Shown here piece after piece: positions 11,841 through 22,303 of a stretch of 64,000 bases of DNA. The notes beneath the pieces were generated by a model. That model was not told the DNA's origin, did no database searches, and was given only the letters and a program-made list of their open reading frames with translations. The position numbers and the translations under genes are program-made. The first letter of the stretch is position 1. Each line of letters starts with the position of its first letter. Source of the DNA: Selaginella tamariscina (Eukaryota; Streptophyta; Lycopodiopsida; Selaginellales; Selaginellaceae). The stretch is from contig PUQB01000953.1 in the NCBI GenBank assembly GCA_003024785.1, forward strand, positions 1 through 64,000, given 5' to 3'.

Positions 11841-12804
11841 TGTGTCATAGTTTTTACTATGACTCGACCCTTTACTTTGGGGTTTGACTGTTGTTACCTA
11901 CCGAGTTGTGTGGCGAACCCTAGTTGTAGTGAGAAACAGCCCCTTAGTGCACTTAGGTATTTAGGGGTAGTCCGGCCGGTGTCACTAGGTATCGAGAAAC
12001 TCTAGGCGAAGGTAGTACTTACCTCTAGAAACTCTCCCCCAGTTTGACGTTACAGTAGGTTTTCCGTTAAATATAGCTTGTCAAAAAGGGTTAGGGACAC
12101 CCCTAGGGTTGACCTAACCCTAGGGTTGCCCTAACCCCACGCCCTAATACCCCCCCTAGGGGTTAGGTTTAGGGTTAGGTTAGGACAACCATTTTCTCTA
12201 AGGGCTGGCATTTCCGTGCCAGCCCACTTACTCATTTAGGTAAACAGGGGGGGGGGGTCCGTCACATAAATAAGGTAGAGTATATGTAGTGAGGCTTCCT
12301 GGGTTCAAAAGAGAGCTCGTTAACCTCCTACCGGTGCAAGCTAAGCTTGTGTCGTCAAGGTGCAACCCTCCGTTGTGCCGCCCAAACTTCCACACGACAG
12401 GGGTACAACCCACCCTAGGGTTAGACTATCCTTATCGTTGGCAGGATCTTGCCTTTGAGATAGGGGCACGTCACTTCCAAGGAGTTAGTCAATTCCTTGG
12501 TCCGAAAACCTGCCGCAAGCTCAAAGACATTGCCCGAGTTCACGTTCCGCAAACTAGTGGTTGAGGCCTTGCTCCGGCCGCCTCAACCACGCCAAGCTAG
12601 GAACGACACCTAAAGCTCGGCTAGTCCGTGTCCTGATTCACAAGGTGAGTCTCGTTCGTGGACTTAGTCAGTTAGGGTTTGAGTTCCTAAGGCTTGGGTT
12701 CCTAATACGGGTTATTTACCAGATTCCGTGGGGTTTCCAGAGAGGGGATTCCAGGGTTGGCACCTGGCAAGCCGCCTTTGTGGCACCAGGTAAAAACTCT
12801 GACA
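11841..12804 (+). repeat. 3' LTR of gypsy-1
   Basis: 964 bp, starting TGTGTCATAG and ending CTCTGACA. It contains a telomere-like block (12080-12190) with TTTAGGG and CCCTAA motifs, then an 11-12 base G run near 12247. The inner half is duplicated in the 5' LTR. A partial copy with the same right flank lies at 26491-27175. Confidence 0.88.
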
Positions 12805-13026
12805 GGTGGGGTGGCTCCACTTGCCACTCTGAAGCAGAAGTTAGCCACAGTGGAGAGCGAACTTAAACAAATATATATATATAACATACAAGTTTAAGAT
12901 GATGCAATTATTAAGTGATAAATATATGCAGGATAAAAACTTGCAATGAGAGAGAAATTTAGTTTAAAGAGTAATTGTTACAATATTATTATTGATGGAT
13001 CATCGCATAGGCACTTTGAGTGTATG
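12805..13026. other. Unassigned spacer
   Basis: About 220 bases between the gypsy-1 LTR and the next LTR. No gene seen. The same spacer follows the LTR fragment at 27176-27400, which ties the two junctions to one event. Confidence 0.5.
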
Positions 13027-13930
13027 TGTTATGACTCGTATAACGAATCAAAGAATATTCCTCATAAAGGTATAAGCCAGAATATTCCCAAAAAGTTATA
13101 CTAAATCTAGAAGAATCCAAAAGGATATAGATCTAAGTTATAAAGGGAATTAAAAGAATTAAGGAAGGCACCCTAATATTGGAAGCCTTTTGGAGAGCAA
13201 TGTGTGGAGACTAAAGACAGCTCGGGGAGGTTGGGTGGTTTTGTGAGGGTCTTTAGTCTGTACATAGTGGTGCCTAACAATTGGTATTGGAGGAAGGTTT
13301 GAGATGAGTAACCAGTGGAAGGAGAGGATAATACCACTTGTGTAGAGATGTTGAACACTGAAAGGCAAATTGTCCGAGGAGCAAGCCCAAGGGCAAGGGT
13401 TTCAACAATGGCAAGGACAAAGAGACACCTAAGAAGCTTCAGGAGATGGAGCGTGGAGAGGAGCACAAGGGAGACTTCTCTAAACCACAAAGTAAATTTC
13501 TATTTGTTCTTTCTCACAGGTAAACTACATGGCACGAGAGGAAGCCAACATACACGTGCTATTGTGGTGAAGGGACAACTTGGTGTGGTCGTTGGGGACT
13601 CCGTAAGGCCAAGTGTGGTGGTTCTATGAAGTCTTGGTGGTCACTAGGACATTGTGGTAGCGTCCAGTTTGGGGTTCGCCTTGGTGATCCAGACTTACCT
13701 TGGGGAACATTGGAAGGTGTGAGATGGCCTCTACCCGGACACCGCAAGGGTTCGTGTATAAGTGAGGAGGAGTTCTTCTAGGTGGGGTGTTTTACCTGCT
13801 ATGACTGTATGTTGTCGGAATAGAAGCAGGGCAGAGAAGAATGACTGGAAGGTGGTGGACAAAAGGAGTAAATACATACATACATATATATATATGCATG
13901 TTGTAACTAAAATGGGCATGGCTATAGTCC
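13027..13930 (+). mobile_element. 5' end of a gypsy element related to gypsy-2 (fossil)
   Basis: An LTR of ~253 bp (13027-13279, TGTTATGACTCG...GTGCCTAACA) is followed by a primer site (TTGGTATTGGAGGAAG) and a short leader to about 13500. Protease-side sequence related to gypsy-2 comes next, then decayed sequence to about 13930. It resembles the reverse complement of 18990-19629. Only the 5' end is present; RT and integrase are missing. Confidence 0.75.
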
Positions 13931-14480
13931 CATTTCCTAATAATTAGCAATTTTAACTATTTAATTAGCATTTCTAATATTAAAGGAACTCTTTAGAATT
14001 TATGTTTGAAAACATAATATTCTATTTTGTATTCGACTCTTCATTAAACAAAAATTAATAACATTATAAAAGTAGAAGGTATTAAATTATATAATATATT
14101 GCCTAATATAACAATTAAGAAAGAGCATAAGAGGTACATTATATAAATATTGATGTTGTTATTAAATATTAATATTTAAATATAACATATTAATTAAAAA
14201 TTTGTAGTAGTAATAATATATATATACAAAAATCCTATAATAATATAGTCAATCTTCCATATCGTTTTTTAAAATTTATAAAGTTAAGCAAACAATTTGG
14301 TACTATTATTAAAGAGTTTAATATAATTATGAATATTAAATATATAATATTTAATAATTTTGTAATTACTTTAAGCTCAGAAACATACATTTCCTTGAGT
14401 TTTATTAATCGTGACTTTATCAACACTTCTTGACATCCACCCATATCGAATGGATTTAACATTTATAAAACATGCTGAGT
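13931..14480. other. Very AT-rich spacer
   Basis: Roughly 550 bases of long A/T runs and TA repeats. I see no gene in it. The second copy lies at about 28302-28870. Confidence 0.6.
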
Positions 14481-14689
14481 CTTTTTGACACTGAGCGTGA
14501 TTGTCTCAAACACACCTTTAGCAACAAACATTGACAAGTATGTTAGCACATATCTAGAAAATAAAAGTAAGTATGAGCTTGAGAAACCCTTAAGTAAAAT
14601 GATTTACCTATTTTTGTTTTCGCCTGCACAATTACCATCTGTAAAAGCAAATGACGAGGAAGCTGTTTTTTGTGCAGGTTGCTGACAAT

Positions 14690-16480
14690 GCCTCTCATAT
14701 TCCTAAGTAGCCTCAAGTGTTAACGTGTTCATGAGAGCATTATGTAAAGGTTGAAGGTGTTTGTTTCTTCACTTTGAGATCACTGATAGGACTTGTCTGT
14801 GAGTGGGCTTTAAGGTTTCTGAAACACATGGCCAATGACCCAATAGTGAATTGGAGTCGCTAGACCAATGTGGAAGTGAAAAGTGTCCATATGACTCACA
14901 ACTGTGTCCATGTGTTAACACACCTGTCAATAAAATCGGAAGTTTCATGACATTTTCAAGGCACTTTGGTGTTCCAACGAGCTTTGGAATGTTGGTCTTT
15001 GAATGATCCATCTTGTCATGGATCAAGCACAGGTACTCTGATGGGTGTAACACAGAAAGCATGCGGTGTGCATAGTACTGAGACAAGCAAGTTTGTTGTG
15101 CAATTATGTGGGCCTCCATCTTCTTTTCAATGGCAGTGATCTCCACCAAGGTTTTTGCATAAGCCTCTATAGCCTTCAATGATGTACAAGTGTCATACTT
15201 GGAAAAGTTAGAGTGTTTGCAATCTACACATCCTTAAAATGAGTATTCCATATGTTGTTGAAGGTACCAGTGCAGATTGCTTGGAGCCCATCAAACTGAG
15301 GCACTTATTCACATGTTCACACAGCTTCAATTGAGTGTAGATTGAAGGCAAAACCTTGAGATTTTCCCTGACCCCTGCATTTGTGGTTCGGCATTTGTGA
15401 GGCATCCTGTTTGCATTTGCTTCCACAAAAGCCTTGAGTATCTCTATGGCTACCATAATGTGAGAGCGGGTTTTGACCAAGCGAGTGTTCCCATGTACTG
15501 AGGTTCGCGCTCCATCTAGCCACTCATCCTCCGACGGTAGAACGTGGTCTTTGGGATTCGGTATATATACTGTACAAGTTTTGAAGTAGATGGCCACCTT
15601 ATTAAATACCATGGATGTACTCTGATAACCTGTGTCCGAGGCCATTCCATCAATACACCCAGTTAGTGCAACATATACAAACTCATGCCTTTGCTTTGGG
15701 TGAGCGTACAAAAGACATGTCTACAATTGGGTAATTTCATTCCGGTCTGCCATCTGACAACACTTCTTCTTGTAGTAGTCAATTGTGGAAATGCTTGTAA
15801 CACTTTTGAAAGATGTAGGATCCATCTTGGCCCTCTTGCTGAACTTGCAGGGGAAGATCTACAACCCATGAATCGCCTTTTTCTTACAATAGACCAATGC
15901 AAAGAACCTCTTCAAATATGAGTTGTTCTTCCGGGTTGTTATTATTGAAATTCAACCCAGAATATGTTGAACCATCTTGCCGTCTTAATTCAGATGTTTG
16001 CTACCTCACGAGGGATCCAGGATGCAATGTGCCATTAGGTGAAACCTCTGTCACAACTACACCCACAAAGTCGGACCCTAGTTTCTCTTCTGACACTACT
16101 TCATTGGATTTATAGTTGTGATAATGCCTCTCCCAACCTCAATCTCATGAAGAAAGAGAATCACCTCATCCATCAAAGCAGGCAAGCCATCATTTGGTAA
16201 ACTCGTGCTACTATTTCTTTATGACTCTGTATATTCTGTGTTAGCCTTGACTTCATCCAATTTCCACAATACATAAGAACCCTCCTCAAATTCCATTCCC
16301 GGAACCTCAACATGCTTGTAAATGGTGTTCACCCATACGTACACACAAGATCCTTGGGCAATATTGTGAATGATGCATTATCATCTCGAACTTCCACAGT
16401 TCCAGTGCCAACTATCTTATTGTTCTGAAGAAGACATACTTTATTTCCAGTATTAAATATATTGTCCTAAACATAAATAA
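14690..16480 (-). mobile_element. DNA-transposon transposase-like gene, copy 1
   Basis: Minus-strand coding sequence. An upstream stretch (16440-15900) includes DDNASFTILPKDL, followed by a part with TTFYRRRDEWL-type, THGNTRLVKT-type and ANANRMPHK blocks (15711-15208). A cysteine-containing stretch and LCLIHDKMDHSKTNIP then follow (15179-14769). This order resembles a widespread eukaryotic transposase-like family whose D-x-M-D-x-x-K-T block is a likely catalytic site; the resemblance is from memory. Copy 1 has more frame breaks than copy 2 (29088-30860). No terminal inverted repeats were recognised, so the element ends are not fixed. Confidence 0.6.
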
Positions 16481-16616
16481 TTGTGTTATTTATGATATTT
16501 ATTTATGCAATATTTCTAAAAAATCTGAATTGTGGTTACTTAATAATATGCATGTGCAATAATACATAATTATGTACAGAGATAATATCTCATGCTTCAT
16601 TAATACAACTGATGGG
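16481..16616. other. Short AT-rich spacer before the palindrome array
   Basis: AT-rich sequence with no gene seen. It is also present before the second array (about 30865-31000). Confidence 0.5.
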
Positions 16617-17070
16617 CAAGATTAATCCCGCCCACAACTCCCTTTGACGAGGAACGATGAGCGGGATTAATCCCGCTGCCGACTCTACCCCTTCGAAGTG
16701 AGTCGGCGGGATTAATCCCGCTGACAAAGCTACCCCTTCGGAGAGAGTCGGCAGGATTAATCCCGCCGTCAACTCTACCCCATCAAAGAGAGTCGGCGAG
16801 ATTAATCCCGCCATCGGATCTTCCTCGTCGGAGAGAGGCGGCGGGATTAATCCCGCTGCAGACTCCCTCCGACGAGGAAAAAGTAGCGGATTAATCCGCC
16901 CCCGGATCTTCCTCATCGGAGAGGCGATGGGATTAATCCCGCGGCAGACTCTCTCCGACCAGGAAGTACTGGCGGGATTAATCCCGCCGCCGGATCTTCC
17001 TTATCAGAGAGAGGCAGCGGGATTAATCCCGCCACAACTCCCTTTGACGAGGAAGAGGGGGCGGGATTAC
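16617..17070. repeat. Array of ~11 palindromic ~45-bp units
   Basis: The core GGGATTAATCCC recurs about every 38-50 bases (near 16620, 16665, 16710, 16755, 16800, 16852, 16890, 16930, 16975, 17020, with a half at 17063). Its fullest form is an 18-bp perfect palindrome, GGCGGGATTAATCCCGCC, at 16971-16988. The spacers also occur in both orientations (CCTCCGACGAGGA against TCCTCGTCGGAG), so the array is self-complementary at two scales. The right edge joins gypsy-2 pol at GATTACATAAGCG. A second copy lies at 31001-31443. Confidence 0.92.
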
Positions 17071-19629
17071 ATAAGCGTGTTTGGAATTCTCTAACCACTG
17101 TGGCTCTCCTAACGCTTGACAAAGCATCTACCACCACATTAGCCTTTCCCATGCAATGCTCAATAGGAAATTTGCCAAACTCCATGAGCTTAACCATCCA
17201 GCGAGCTTGCTGAGAGTTTAACTCTTTCTGTTTGAACAGATATACCAAAATCTTGTGATCTGTAAACACTTTGAAACTTGCATCATAAAGATAGTGCCTC
17301 CAAACTCATAATGCTCATACGTTGAGTATTGTTGCTCTGCAGGACAAATATGGCTCTTATAAGCAATAGGCCTTCCCTCTTGCATAAGTACAACTCCAAT
17401 GGCCACTCCACTTGCATCACACGATACCTCAGAGGGATCTGCAATACATAAAACTGGTGCACGTACCAAAGCTAGTTTTAAAGCTTGGAAACTGCTCTTC
17501 TCTGAAGCACTTCATGCAAAGGAACGTCCTTCCTCAACAACCTAGTTAACGAAGAAGCTTTCTTGGCATAATCCTTGACATACCGCCGATAATAACCAGC
17601 CATGCCCAAGAAACTCTGTAACTCTTTTGCATTGCTATGAACTCGCCATTGCTCCACCATTGCCACCTTCTGTGGATCAGTCTTCACTCCACTTGGCGTT
17701 ACAATGTGACCCAAATACTCCACTTTGCACTGAGCAAATGCACATTTGCTTTTCTTTGCATAGAGCTTGTTCTCCCTCAACAACTGAAGAACTCTTTGCA
17801 AATGCTGCACATGCTCCTTCATATTCTTATTGTAAATAAGAATATCGTTGAGGAAGATCTCCACAAAGTCGTGCAAGTAGTCACCAAACACCTCAGTTGT
17901 CAACCGAGTGAATGTGACTGGGCATTTGTTAAGCCAAATGGCATAACAGTGAACTCGAAATGCCCAACTATCTTGGTGAACACTCTGGCTCCACCGTGAT
18001 GATCCATGATAGTATCCACACATGGCATGAGCATCTTGTCCTTCACTGTTTGCTTGTTGAGAGCTCTATAGTCTATGCACATCCTCATGGTGCCATCCTT
18101 CTTCTTGACAAGCAATATTGGTGCACCAAATGGAGACTTGCTCAGTTGTATGAAGCCATATTCCAATAGCTCCATCACATGTCTCTTAATCTCTTCTCCT
18201 TAGCATGGCTCAGTCGGAATGGCTTACGGTAAATGGCTTTTGTACCCTATTCTACCTCCACACCTCTTGCATCTGGTAAGCCATGAGGCAGCTCGGGAGG
18301 GAAGACGTCAGCAAACTCCTTGCACAACAGCTTTGTTCAAGGTGATAGTAAAAGAACTTGTTTGAAGACTCAAGCTTTGTTCCAAACCAAGTGTCTTTCA
18401 CTTTACTATACTCAAGCTTCATGTGCTTGGTGCTCCACTAGATCTTAGGATCCACATGCACTAGCTTCGCAAGAAAGAAAGTTTCCACCAGCTGGGTTTT
18501 GCCAACCTCTAGCTGAAACTCCTCCACACAAGCAATTTAGCTATGTGTGACAACTGAGCCCTCAATCTCGTGTTGAGGCACAGTCTTTGCGCATCTCCAC
18601 CAGTTGGATTTTGCCAACCTCCAGCTGTAACTCCTTCACACAAGCACTGTAGCTCTGTGTGACATCTAAGTCCTCAATCTTGTATTGAGGCACAATCTTC
18701 ATGCAGCTCCACCAACTGGGTTTTGCCAGCCTATAGCTGTAACTCCTCCACACAAGCATTGTAGCTCTGTGTGATAATTGAGCCCTCAATCTCATATTGA
18801 TGCACATTCTTCATGTAGCTCCACCAGCTAGGTTTTGCCAACCTCCAGCTGTAACTCCTCCACACAAGCACTGTGGCTCTGTGTGATAGCTGAGCCCTCA
18901 ATCTCGTATTGAGGCACAATCTTCGTGCAGCTTACTAGCTGGGATTTCCCAACCTCTAGCTGTAACTCCTCCACACAAGCACTATAGCTCTATGTGATAG
19001 CTGAGCCTTCAAATTCGTATTGAAGCACAGTCTTCGTGGGTAGGCTACACTCCTCCACTAACTTTGTTGACACAAAGTTATCGTTACTCATGCTATCCAT
19101 AAGGACTTGCACTGGACGGTCACCTAGTCGTCCCTCCACCACAATAGCAAATGTGTGTGGCTCCTCCCGTGCCATGTAGTTTATCTATTGAGCAAGAACA
19201 AATAGAAATTTACCTTGTGGTTTAGAGAAGTCTCCTTTGTGCTCCTCTCGACGCTCCATCTCCTAAAGCTTCTTTAGGCGTCTACTTGTCCTTACTGCCA
19301 TTAAAACTTTTGCCCTTGGGCTTGCTTCTCCTTGAACAATTTGCCTTTTAGTGTCCAATGTCTCCACACATGTGGTATTATCCTTTCCTTCCCACCGGTC
19401 ACTCATCTCGAACCTTGCTTCGATACCAATTGTTAGGCACCACTACGTACAAACTAGAGACCACCCGACCTCCCCCGAGCTGTCTCTAATCTCCACATGC
19501 TGCTCTCCAAAAAGGCTTTCAATCTTAGTGTGCCCTTAATTCTCTTAGATCTAGGTATAGCTCTTTAGGAATATTCTAGCTTATACCTTTCTAGGAAATA
19601 TTATTTGATTTGTTATACGGGTCATAACA
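17071..19629 (-). mobile_element. gypsy-2 copy, 5' two-thirds only (fossil)
   Basis: A minus-strand gypsy element. The LTR (19431-19629) and primer site are followed by a short leader, protease-side sequence (18990-19175, VQVLMDS), a tandem-repeat linker (18470-19050), RT (17478-18178, [26 protein letters not shown]) and RNase H (17100-17470). The integrase part seen at 43.6-44.1 kb is absent, because the palindrome array abuts here. It is broken, with several interruptions. Confidence 0.85.
18470..19050 (-). repeat. In-gene ~111-bp tandem repeats between protease and RT of gypsy-2
   Basis: Five units of about 111-114 bp lie in tandem. At the protein level they form a ~37-residue repeat with a core like SACVEELQLEVGK, preceded by an EIEGSAITQ-type segment. 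They lie between the protease-like and RT regions. The same array occurs at about 32840-33390, 45830-46370 and 62100-62650, while the plus-strand relative at 42400-42640 has about two units. Confidence 0.85.
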
Positions 19630-19929
19630 AGTATACTGTAATTTTGTACCATGTGCCGTGCCTGGTCATAATATAAGCTTCCTTTCTCTCATTATATGAC
19701 TATCTCTTACTCATATTTCTGCTTTGATGTATACTATTCATTTTTTACTGTGACGGGATCTGTAGTATTGCTACCTATTATACACCTTGCCATACTTATC
19801 CTTTCCCAACCTTCTGAAGTCTGATCTGTCTTTTATTTCTACTCTATCTTATTCCAATTGACCCTTAATACGGGTTTGTCGGTGGCGACCACTACTATGT
19901 TTAGTGCGTAGGATTTTCCATGTTCAACA
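19630..19929 (+). repeat. LTR-A remainder flanking gypsy-2
   Basis: The right-hand part of a plus-oriented LTR-A, beginning with AGTAT (the repeated target site of gypsy-2) and ending TGTTCAACA. It matches 46972-47274 and 63251-63550. Confidence 0.8.
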
Positions 19930-20456
19930 AAAGCCATTTATCATAAGCCATTTTGAATGAGCCATGTTGAGAAGCAAGAGGTTAAGAATATGGCTTCATA
20001 CACTCAAGCAAGTCTCCATGTGGTGCACCAATATTGCTTGTCATGAAAAAAAATGGCACCATGAGGATGTGCATAGACTGCAGAGCTCTCAACAAGCAAA
20101 CAGTGAAGGACAGGATGCCCATGCCACGTGTGGATCCTATTATGGATCATCTCGGTAGAGCAAGAGTGTTCACCAAGATAGATTTGCGTAGTGGGTATTA
20201 TCAAATTGATGTGAAGGAGGCTGATATCTACAAAACTACTTTCAACACTAGCTTTGGGCATTTTGAGTTCATTGTTGTGTCATTTGGCTTAACAAATGCC
20301 CCATCCACATTCACTTGGTTGATGATTGAGGTATTTGCTGACTACTTACACAACTTTGTGGAGATCTTCCTCGACGATATTCTTATTTAAAGTAAGAATA
20401 TAGAGTATGTGGAGCATTTGTGAAGAGTTCTTCAATTGTTGCAGGAGAACAAGCTC
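19930..20456 (+). mobile_element. gypsy-3 RT fragment (fossil)
   Basis: Plus-strand RT with [32 protein letters not shown] and IFLDDILI. It is the cleanest early copy of the fragment at 86-612, has the same end points, and is followed directly by opposite-strand gag. Confidence 0.88.
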
Positions 20457-21477
20457 ATTAGGTATAGGGTTTTGCTTTTCTTCTTGTTGAATTTGATCCG
20501 TCACTCTTTGTACCGTAGCTTTCTTATTTTCCCAGTTTTTGTGTATTGGCTCTTCTTTGTTTGGTTCTACCCGTACTCGTTTAGCCCGTGTTATTGCGTA
20601 TATTTCTATTGAGGGTAATTCTGTATCTTCTTCCCATTTGCATTTTGATTTTGCTCTTCATGGTCATTCTCTTGATCATTTTGGTGGACTTCAATCCTCC
20701 ATGTTGCTGGTTCTATGGTGGTGCTTCAGTGTTAAATTCGCATTGTGGACACTTTGGGGAATAATGTCCCAGCTCTCCACACGTGTAGCATTGAACATTG
20801 TTGAGTCTATTGCATTCGGTGGAGTAGTGTCCTTTCTCTCTGCATCTAAAACATGTTACATTTGGATTTGGACCACGTAATGCTGGTGGAGGTGGTATTG
20901 GTGGCAATAAAGGGAGTCCGGCTTGTGTTGGGGCTGGTAATAGAGATTCTCCCCCTTACAGTATCTCCGTATTATTTCTTTGTCGATAAAATGCCCCGGA
21001 TTCATGGGAAATCTCCTTCCATTGCCGTTTCTTCGTTCCCCGTTATATGGTCTTTGTGGATAGTCGTATGGGTTGGCATTCCAAGATTGTGGATAGTCGT
21101 ATGGGTTTGCATTCCTGGTGCTGTCCCATCTGGGTGGTGGTGGTGGGTATCCTTCAGTGCGTCCAATCATTGGTTGAGGTTTATATCCCGTGCTTCGACA
21201 TTGCCTTGCTTCATGACCTATTCCTCCACACATCTGACACTTGGGTACTTTGCATTTAGAAGCATTATGTCCTTCATTCTTACATGTTGTACAAAATATT
21301 GCTTTGGATTTTGCCCGTATCTCATTCTCCTTCCTGTATTGCCTTCTTGGTTCTCGTTCATTAGCATTTATGTATCTCGGGGTATCAGTATTTCAATTTC
21401 CTCAACCTCTTTGATTGCATCTCTTAAGTCATGTGTTTTTATCAGTCGTACTTGAAGCTGTAAGTTGTCCTATAGTC
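20457..21477 (-). mobile_element. gag fragment of the LTR-A element (fossil)
   Basis: Minus-strand gag C-terminal half with CCHC zinc knuckles at 20713-20907 (CFRCREKGHYSTEC, CYTCGELGHYSPKC) and CGGIGHEARQC near 21230. It stops at about 21477, where AT-rich host spacer begins. The N-terminal half and LTR, present at 48.8-50.4 kb, are missing. Confidence 0.82.
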
Positions 21478-22303
21478 TATATTAATATATTAACAATATG
21501 AAATCTTACTTTCTTTTTATTTAACTCACGCCTGTGGTGCTATCTTTGAAGCTATTTTGACATCGGGTTGGGTAGTTCATGAAACTTACACCCTCACGCT
21601 TGCAAATTAATGGTAATCGAAAACAATTATATCCAAATGATACATATTCTATTGTGAAATGAAGTTCAATTATAGATAAATAAACTTGATTAATAAGAAA
21701 AGCAATGATAATAATTATTAACGTTGAAATATACTATGAATCATCGTAGCAGTGAAGATGCAGAATTTGTTCTTATCTAATAGCTGTTGGTGAATCCCGA
21801 ACTTCTTTGATTTCTAATGCCTAGGGCCAAAGAAGTTCTAATGCCTAGGGCTCATGAAAATCCATATATGTCATATAAATGGCACATACTCATGTGATAT
21901 ATTAAAAATGAAATTGATTCTAACCTCCATGATATCAAATGATTTAATAATATAAGGAAATGATGTATAAGAGACTACGAAATGTGTACATTTTATGAGC
22001 TCAATTGAAACTTAACTTTCCTACATCTTTAGCAAGTCTGTTTGCAACTGCAGATTTAACACATATGGCAACATTTATGATCATTTACAACTTAAATATA
22101 AAATCTAATGTCAAGAATTTAACACTAGAAAATAGGGCCTTTATTAATCAAACAAACTCACATTAGAAATCCTTGGAAAAGCCACTCAAATCTTAATAAC
22201 AGCCTTAAGCTTTCCATCCTTGGACCTGCATTTATCCTTATGTAAGTTATGGATATAAAATTTTGATGTTAGTGATTAAGGACATGAGAAAGTAATACTA
22301 GTA
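21478..22303. other. AT-rich spacer 3' of PEHE gene copy 1
   Basis: Corresponds to 4851-5722. No gene seen. Confidence 0.55.

Larger units (their letters stand above)
5913..12804 (+). mobile_element. gypsy-1: Ty3/gypsy chromovirus, two LTRs, broken
   Basis: A plus-strand LTR retrotransposon with parts in the usual order: 5' LTR (5913-6455), primer site, gag, zinc knuckle, protease, RT, RNase H, integrase, chromodomain-type tail, polypurine tract, 3' LTR (11841-12804). The order and chromodomain tail indicate a Ty3/gypsy chromovirus. It is clearly broken, with roughly ten interruptions across gag-pol. The two LTRs look about 98% alike by eye over ~540 bp, which points to a fairly recent insertion. 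The left LTR lacks its outer ~430 bp and abuts the orphan host exon, so no target-site duplication can be read. Confidence 0.92.

Noticed and set aside
12080-12195. Interstitial telomere array or chromosome-end remnant
   Set aside because: Only a few degenerate motifs in both orientations, inside an LTR with clear ends.
13315-13629. Host gene from the 104-codon plus-strand ORF
   Set aside because: It lies directly after an LTR and primer site and matches the gypsy-2 leader on the other strand elsewhere (46530-46754).
16617-17070. CRISPR-like array (short palindromic repeats with spacers)
   Set aside because: The spacers are related to each other and reverse-complementary, there are no cas genes, and the context is a plant nuclear genome full of LTR elements. 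It is a palindromic minisatellite.
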